This document shows, piece after piece, positions 60,145 through 64,000 of a stretch of DNA of 64,000 nt. The translations under genes and the position numbers were made by a program. This DNA comes from Streptomyces spiralis (GTDB lineage: Bacteria; Actinomycetota; Actinomycetes; Streptomycetales; Streptomycetaceae), in contig NZ_BNBC01000021.1 in assembly GCF_014654675.1 (NCBI RefSeq), positions 1 through 64,000 on the forward strand. Reading direction: 5' to 3'. Numbering within the stretch: position 1 is the first letter of the stretch; each line of letters starts with the position of its first letter. The notes under the pieces are model-generated. The model was not told the DNA's origin and did not search any database. It saw only the letters and a list, made by a program, of their open reading frames with translations.

Positions 60145-62100
60145 GTGAGCAACGAAAGCCTGGCCAACCTCTTGAAGGAGGAGCGACGCTTCGCGCCGCC
60201 CGCTGACCTGGCCGCGAACGCCAACGTCACGGCCGAGGCGTACGATCAGGCCAAGGCTGACAGGCTCGGCTTCTGGGCCGAGCAGGCCCGCCGGCTGACC
60301 TGGGCCAAGGAGCCGACCGAGACCCTCGACTGGTCGAACCCGCCGTTCGCCAAGTGGTTCAAGGACGGCACGCTCAACGTGGCGTACAACTGCGTGGACC
60401 GCCATGTGGAGGCCGGGCTGGGCGACCGCGTCGCGATCCACTTCGAGGGCGAGCCCGGTGACAGCCGGGCCATCACCTACGCCGAGCTGAAGGACGAGGT
60501 CTCCAGGGCCGCGAACGCCCTGCTCGAGCTGGGCGTCCAGAAGGGCGACCGGGTCGCGATCTACATGCCGATGATCCCGGAGACGGCGATCGCGATGCTG
60601 GCCTGCGCCCGCGTCGGTGCCGCGCACTCCGTGGTCTTCGGCGGCTTCTCCGCGGACGCACTCGCCACCCGTATCCAGGACGCCGACGCCAAGGTCGTGA
60701 TCACGGCCGACGGCGGCTACCGGCGCGGCAAGCCGTCCGCGCTCAAGCCGGCCGTCGACGAGGCGATCGGGCGCGTGGACAACGTGCGCAACGTCCTCGT
60801 GGTCCGCCGCACCGGCCAGGAGGTCGCCTGGGACGACAGCCGCGACCTGTGGTGGCACGAGGTCGTGGGCCGGCAGTCGGCGGAGCACACCCCGGAGGCG
60901 TTCGAGGCCGAGCACCCGCTGTTCATCCTCTACACCTCGGGCACCACGGGTAAGCCCAAGGGCATCCTGCACACCTCCGGCGGCTACCTCACGCAGGTCG
61001 CGTACACGCACTGGGCCGTCTTCGACCTCAAGCCGGAGACGGACGTCTACTGGTGCACCGCCGACGTCGGCTGGGTCACCGGCCACTCGTACATCGTCTA
61101 CGGGCCGCTGGCCAACGGCGCCACGCAGGTGATGTACGAGGGCACTCCCGACACCCCGCACCAGGGCCGTTTCTGGGAGATCGTGCAGAAGTACAAGGTC
61201 AGCATCCTGTACACGGCGCCCACCGCGATCCGTACGTTCATGAAGTGGGGCGACGACATCCCCGCGAAGTTCGACCTGTCCTCCCTGCGGGTGCTGGGCT
61301 CGGTGGGCGAGCCGATCAACCCCGAGGCGTGGATCTGGTACCGCAAGAACATCGGCGCCGACCGGACGCCGGTCGTCGACACCTGGTGGCAGACGGAGAC
61401 CGGCGGCATCATGATCTCCCCGCTGCCGGGCGTGACCGACGCCAAGCCCGGCTCCGCCCAGCGCCCGCTGCCCGGCATCAGCGCGACCGTCGTGGACGAC
61501 GAGGCGAGCGAGGTGCCCAACGGCGGCGGTGGCTATCTGGTGCTCACCGAGCCGTGGCCGTCCATGCTGCGCACCATCTGGGGCGACGACCAGCGCTTCA
61601 TCGACACCTACTGGTCGCGCTTCGAGGGCCGTTACTTCGCCGGTGACGGGGCCAAGAAGGACGACGACGGCGACATCTGGCTGCTCGGCCGGGTCGACGA
61701 CGTCATGCTGGTGTCCGGCCACAACATCTCCACCACCGAGGTCGAGTCCGCGCTCGTCTCCCACCCCTCGGTCGCCGAGGCGGCCGTGGTCGGCGCGGCG
61801 GACGAGACGACCGGGCAGGCGATCGTCGCCTTCGTGATCCTGCGCGGTACGGCCGCCGAGACCGACGACCTGGCCGCCGAGCTGCGCAACCACGTGGGCG
61901 CCACGCTCGGCCCGATCGCCAAGCCGAAGCGGATCCTGCCGGTGGCGGAGCTGCCCAAGACCCGCTCCGGGAAGATCATGCGGCGCCTGCTGCGTGACGT
62001 GGCGGAGAACCGGCAGCTCGGGGACGTCACCACGCTGACGGACTCCACCGTCATGGACCTCATCCAGGCGAAGCTCCCGGCGGCGCCCAGCGAGGACTGA
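60145..62100 (+). CDS. acsA: acetyl-CoA synthetase
   Basis: A 651-aa AMP-forming ligase converting acetate, ATP and CoA to acetyl-CoA, the usual length. The P-loop is LYTSGTTGKPKGILHTSGGY. Substrate-binding regions include WWQTETGG and DVGWVTGHSYIVYGPL. The regulatory acetylation lysine lies in LPKTRSGKIMRR near the C-terminus. The GTG start has AAAGGGAGA upstream. A DasR-like site precedes it and a strong terminator follows. Confidence 0.96.
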   Translation: MSNESLANLLKEERRFAPPADLAANANVTAEAYDQAKADRLGFWAEQARRLTWAKEPTETLDWSNPPFAKWFKDGTLNVAYNCVDRHVEAGLGDRVAIHFEGEPGDSRAITYAELKDEVSRAANALLELGVQKGDRVAIYMPMIPETAIAMLACARVGAAHSVVFGGFSADALATRIQDADAKVVITADGGYRRGKPSALKPAVDEAIGRVDNVRNVLVVRRTGQEVAWDDSRDLWWHEVVGRQSAEHTPEAFEAEHPLFILYTSGTTGKPKGILHTSGGYLTQVAYTHWAVFDLKPETDVYWCTADVGWVTGHSYIVYGPLANGATQVMYEGTPDTPHQGRFWEIVQKYKVSILYTAPTAIRTFMKWGDDIPAKFDLSSLRVLGSVGEPINPEAWIWYRKNIGADRTPVVDTWWQTETGGIMISPLPGVTDAKPGSAQRPLPGISATVVDDEASEVPNGGGGYLVLTEPWPSMLRTIWGDDQRFIDTYWSRFEGRYFAGDGAKKDDDGDIWLLGRVDDVMLVSGHNISTTEVESALVSHPSVAEAAVVGAADETTGQAIVAFVILRGTAAETDDLAAELRNHVGATLGPIAKPKRILPVAELPKTRSGKIMRRLLRDVAENRQLGDVTTLTDSTVMDLIQAKLPAAPSED

Positions 62101-62151
62101 GGACCGGGACCGAGCGAGGACCGAGCGCCCGGCCAGGACTGAGCACGGCCC

Positions 62152-62190
62152 GAAGGGGCACCCGACGGCACACGCCCCGGGTGCCCCTTC
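62152..62190 (+). terminator. terminator of acsA
   Basis: GAAGGGGCACCC pairs perfectly with GGGTGCCCCTTC around a 15-base loop, 52 bases after the acsA stop. Confidence 0.7.
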
Positions 62191-62363
62191 CGCCGTACAA
62201 GGGCGCACCCACGCGAAGCGGGCGAACCACGGACGCACCCCCGCCGCAGCTTAGGTAAACTAAACAAAGCGACGCCAACGCAAGCAGATCCACAAGATCC
62301 TCAGGTGTGCCGGGAAGTCTGGTCGGCATTGTGCTCGACCATGCCCGCCGACCGGAGGTTCCT

Positions 62364-63803
62364 GTGGCCACGCCCCGCACCAGCACCCCCCGCAAGTTCC
62401 TCGGACGCCTCTCCCTGCCCGAGCGGAAGTTCGTCGCGGACGCGCTGCGCACCGAGACCGTCGGCGGCGTCCTGCTGCTCCTCGCCGCGATCGCCGCGCT
62501 CCTGTGGGCGAACATCCCGGCCCTGCACGCGAGCTACGAGAGCCTCGCCCACCACCACGTGGGCCCCGCCTCCCTGGGCCTGAGCCTGTCCGTCGAGCAC
62601 TGGGCCGCCGACGGACTCCTCGCGATCTTCTTCTTCGTCGCCGGGATCGAGCTCAAGCGCGAGCTGGTCGCCGGTGACCTCAAAGACCCCAGAGCCGCGG
62701 TCCTGCCGGTGGTCGCCGCGCTGTGCGGCATGGCCGTTCCCGCCGTCGTGGACGTGCTCACCAACCTCACCGGCGGTGGCTCGCTCGGCGGCTGGGCGGT
62801 GCCGACCGCGACCGACATCGCCTTCGCGCTCGCCGTGCTCGCGGTCATCGGCACCTCGCTGCCCAGCGCCCTGCGCGCCTTCCTGCTCACCCTCGCCGTC
62901 GTCGACGACCTGTTCGCCATCCTGATCATCGCGGTCTTCTTCACCGACCGGCTGAACTTCGCCGCCCTCGGCGGGGCCGTCGCCGGGCTGGCCGTCTTCT
63001 GGCTGCTGCTGCGCAAGGGCGTGCGCGGGTGGTACGTGTACGTACCGCTCGGCCTGGTCATCTGGGCGCTGATGTACAACAGCGGCGTGCACGCCACCAT
63101 CGCGGGCGTCGCGATGGGCCTGATGCTGCGCTGCACCACGCACGAGGGCGAGACCCACTCCCCCGGCGAGCACATCGAGCACCTTGTGCGGCCCGTGTCG
63201 GCGGGCCTGGCCGTACCGCTGTTCGCGCTGTTCAGCGCGGGCGTCTCGATCTCCGGCGGGGCGCTGGCGAACATGTTCACCAAGCCCGAGACGCTCGGGG
63301 TCGTCCTCGGCCTGGTCGTCGGCAAGACGATCGGCATCTTCGGCGGGACCTGGCTGACCGCCCGGTTCACCAGGGCGTCGCTCAGCGAGGACCTGGCCTG
63401 GGCCGACGTCTTCGCCGTCGCCTCGCTCGCCGGGATCGGCTTCACCGTCTCCCTGCTCATCGGCGAGCTCGCCTTCAAGGGTGACGCGGCGCTCACGGAC
63501 GAGGTCAAGGCCTCCGTCCTCGTCGGCTCCCTGATCGCCGCGGCACTGGCCACCGTCCTGCTGAAGATGCGGAACGCCAGGTACCGGCGGCTGTGGGAGG
63601 TCGAGGAGCGCGACGAGGACCTCGACGGCGTACCGGACGTGTACGAGGAGGACGACCCCGCCTACCACTTGCGCATGGCCGGCATCCACGAGCGCAAGGC
63701 CGCCGAACACCGGCGGCTCGCCGAGCTCAAGGAAGCCGAAAGGGCAGGGCGGCGTGCCGAAGTGCCGGGCGGGGCAAGCGATGAGGACGACAGTCCGGCA
63801 TGA
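62364..63803 (+). CDS. nhaA: Na+/H+ antiporter NhaA with acidic C-terminal tail
   Basis: A 479-aa protein. About eleven hydrophobic helices end near residue 405. The transport signature TATDIAFALAVLAVIG and the adjacent Asp-Asp in AVVDDLFAILIIAVFF are the ion-binding pair. The last 70 residues are hydrophilic. They include ERDEDLDGVPDVYEEDDPAY, a run of alternating acidic residues reminiscent of calcium-binding loops, then a charged helix. The GTG at 62364 has GGAGG five bases upstream. It is in the same direction as acsA but separate. Confidence 0.93.
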   Translation: MATPRTSTPRKFLGRLSLPERKFVADALRTETVGGVLLLLAAIAALLWANIPALHASYESLAHHHVGPASLGLSLSVEHWAADGLLAIFFFVAGIELKRELVAGDLKDPRAAVLPVVAALCGMAVPAVVDVLTNLTGGGSLGGWAVPTATDIAFALAVLAVIGTSLPSALRAFLLTLAVVDDLFAILIIAVFFTDRLNFAALGGAVAGLAVFWLLLRKGVRGWYVYVPLGLVIWALMYNSGVHATIAGVAMGLMLRCTTHEGETHSPGEHIEHLVRPVSAGLAVPLFALFSAGVSISGGALANMFTKPETLGVVLGLVVGKTIGIFGGTWLTARFTRASLSEDLAWADVFAVASLAGIGFTVSLLIGELAFKGDAALTDEVKASVLVGSLIAAALATVLLKMRNARYRRLWEVEERDEDLDGVPDVYEEDDPAYHLRMAGIHERKAAEHRRLAELKEAERAGRRAEVPGGASDEDDSPA

Positions 63804-63862
63804 TCTGACGGGACGGTACAAAAGCAGCACCGTTCCCAGTCAGGCAGGAGAGGGAGATTGCG

Positions 63863-64000
63863 ATGAGCGCACCCGACGGCAGCCCGGTCGGCGCCGAACG
63901 CAGCATCGGCCAGCTGTTCGCCTCGGCGACGACCGAATTGTCGGCGCTGGTGCATGACGAGATCGCACTGGCCAAGGCCCAGCTGAAGCAGGACGTCAAG
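63863..64000 (+). CDS. holin-family (DUF1469-like) membrane protein, start only
   Basis: The first 46 codons of a gene cut by the window end. MSAPDGSPVGAERSIGQLFA is followed by SALVHDEIALAKAQLKQDVK, the amphipathic N-terminal helix of phage-holin-like DUF1469 proteins, which continue with two or three membrane helices. GGAGAGGGAGA precedes the ATG. It follows nhaA by 60 bases. Confidence 0.75.
   Translation, partial: MSAPDGSPVGAERSIGQLFASATTELSALVHDEIALAKAQLKQDVK

Noticed and set aside
62250..62275. TTAGGTAAACTAA upstream of nhaA as an iron-regulator box
   Set aside because: It has only a short TTAG/CTAA symmetry and lacks the 19-base DmdR/IdeR pattern; nhaA is not a typical iron gene.

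Overview
The window is chromosomal DNA from a Streptomyces. Base composition and third-position GC are very high. Purine-rich Shine-Dalgarno (SD) sites with GTG, ATG and occasional TTG starts are typical. Landmark genes are tipA, bldG, an AfsR-type SARP regulator, a WhiJ-like XRE/DUF397/ATPase set and the actinobacterial 6C RNA. From memory, the order dacB-ppa ... tipA ... and holB-tmk-topA ... hppA ... bldG ... acsA-nhaA matches the S. coelicolor SCO3408 to SCO3565 interval without the large island carried there; this was not checked against a database.

Left part (1-23.5 kb): dacB diverges from ppa. Then come a threonine/serine exporter, a DedA protein with a Gln/Tyr-rich tail, and tipA with its promoter, operator palindrome and internal TipAS start. 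A ClC chloride protein, a RelE toxin remnant, a PadR regulator and an aldehyde dehydrogenase follow. The WhiJ-like cluster (XRE-DUF5753, HATPase, DUF397) shares a 12-base motif upstream of its genes. Next are two lipoproteins, a DUF2786 protein, a LysE exporter, a Clp-N/HTH protein with what looks like a leaderless, operator-flanked promoter, a PolA-like polymerase, a 1044-aa SARP-NB-ARC-TPR regulator, a D-2-hydroxyacid dehydrogenase and a truncated second SARP-type regulator.

Middle (23.5-27.6 kb): this looks like a small tRNA-bordered island remnant. An 18-base sequence at the 3' end of tRNA-Thr(CGT) recurs with one mismatch at 23715, and each copy sits beside a similar hairpin. Between them are a tandem pair of unknown small acidic proteins and a LysR regulator divergent from two short-chain dehydrogenases. 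No integrase is visible.

Right part (27.6-64 kb): a secreted Tap-like hydrolase is followed by the replication block holB, a membrane-transporter/thymidylate-kinase fusion and topA. Then come a methyltransferase, a lipoprotein, the proton-pumping pyrophosphatase hppA, the BldG/anti-sigma pair, and a DECH helicase convergent with a seven-gene Tad/Flp-like cluster whose genes mostly overlap by four bases. Beside that cluster lies the 6C RNA, then a HAD phosphatase, a degenerate Fic protein divergent from a CooC-like ATPase, a deacetylase-like lipoprotein, a SulP-carbonic anhydrase fusion, acsA preceded by a DasR-like site, nhaA and the start of a holin-family membrane protein gene.

The observations most worth following are the two GTCAAC-N5-GTTGAC operators on the Clp-N gene, the shared 12-mer of the WhiJ-like cluster, the tRNA-Thr island remnant with its twin small proteins, the multi-domain tmk fusion, the His-less Fic protein beside the CooC-like ATPase, the DasR-like site at acsA, and the 28-base perfect palindrome near 53.8 kb.
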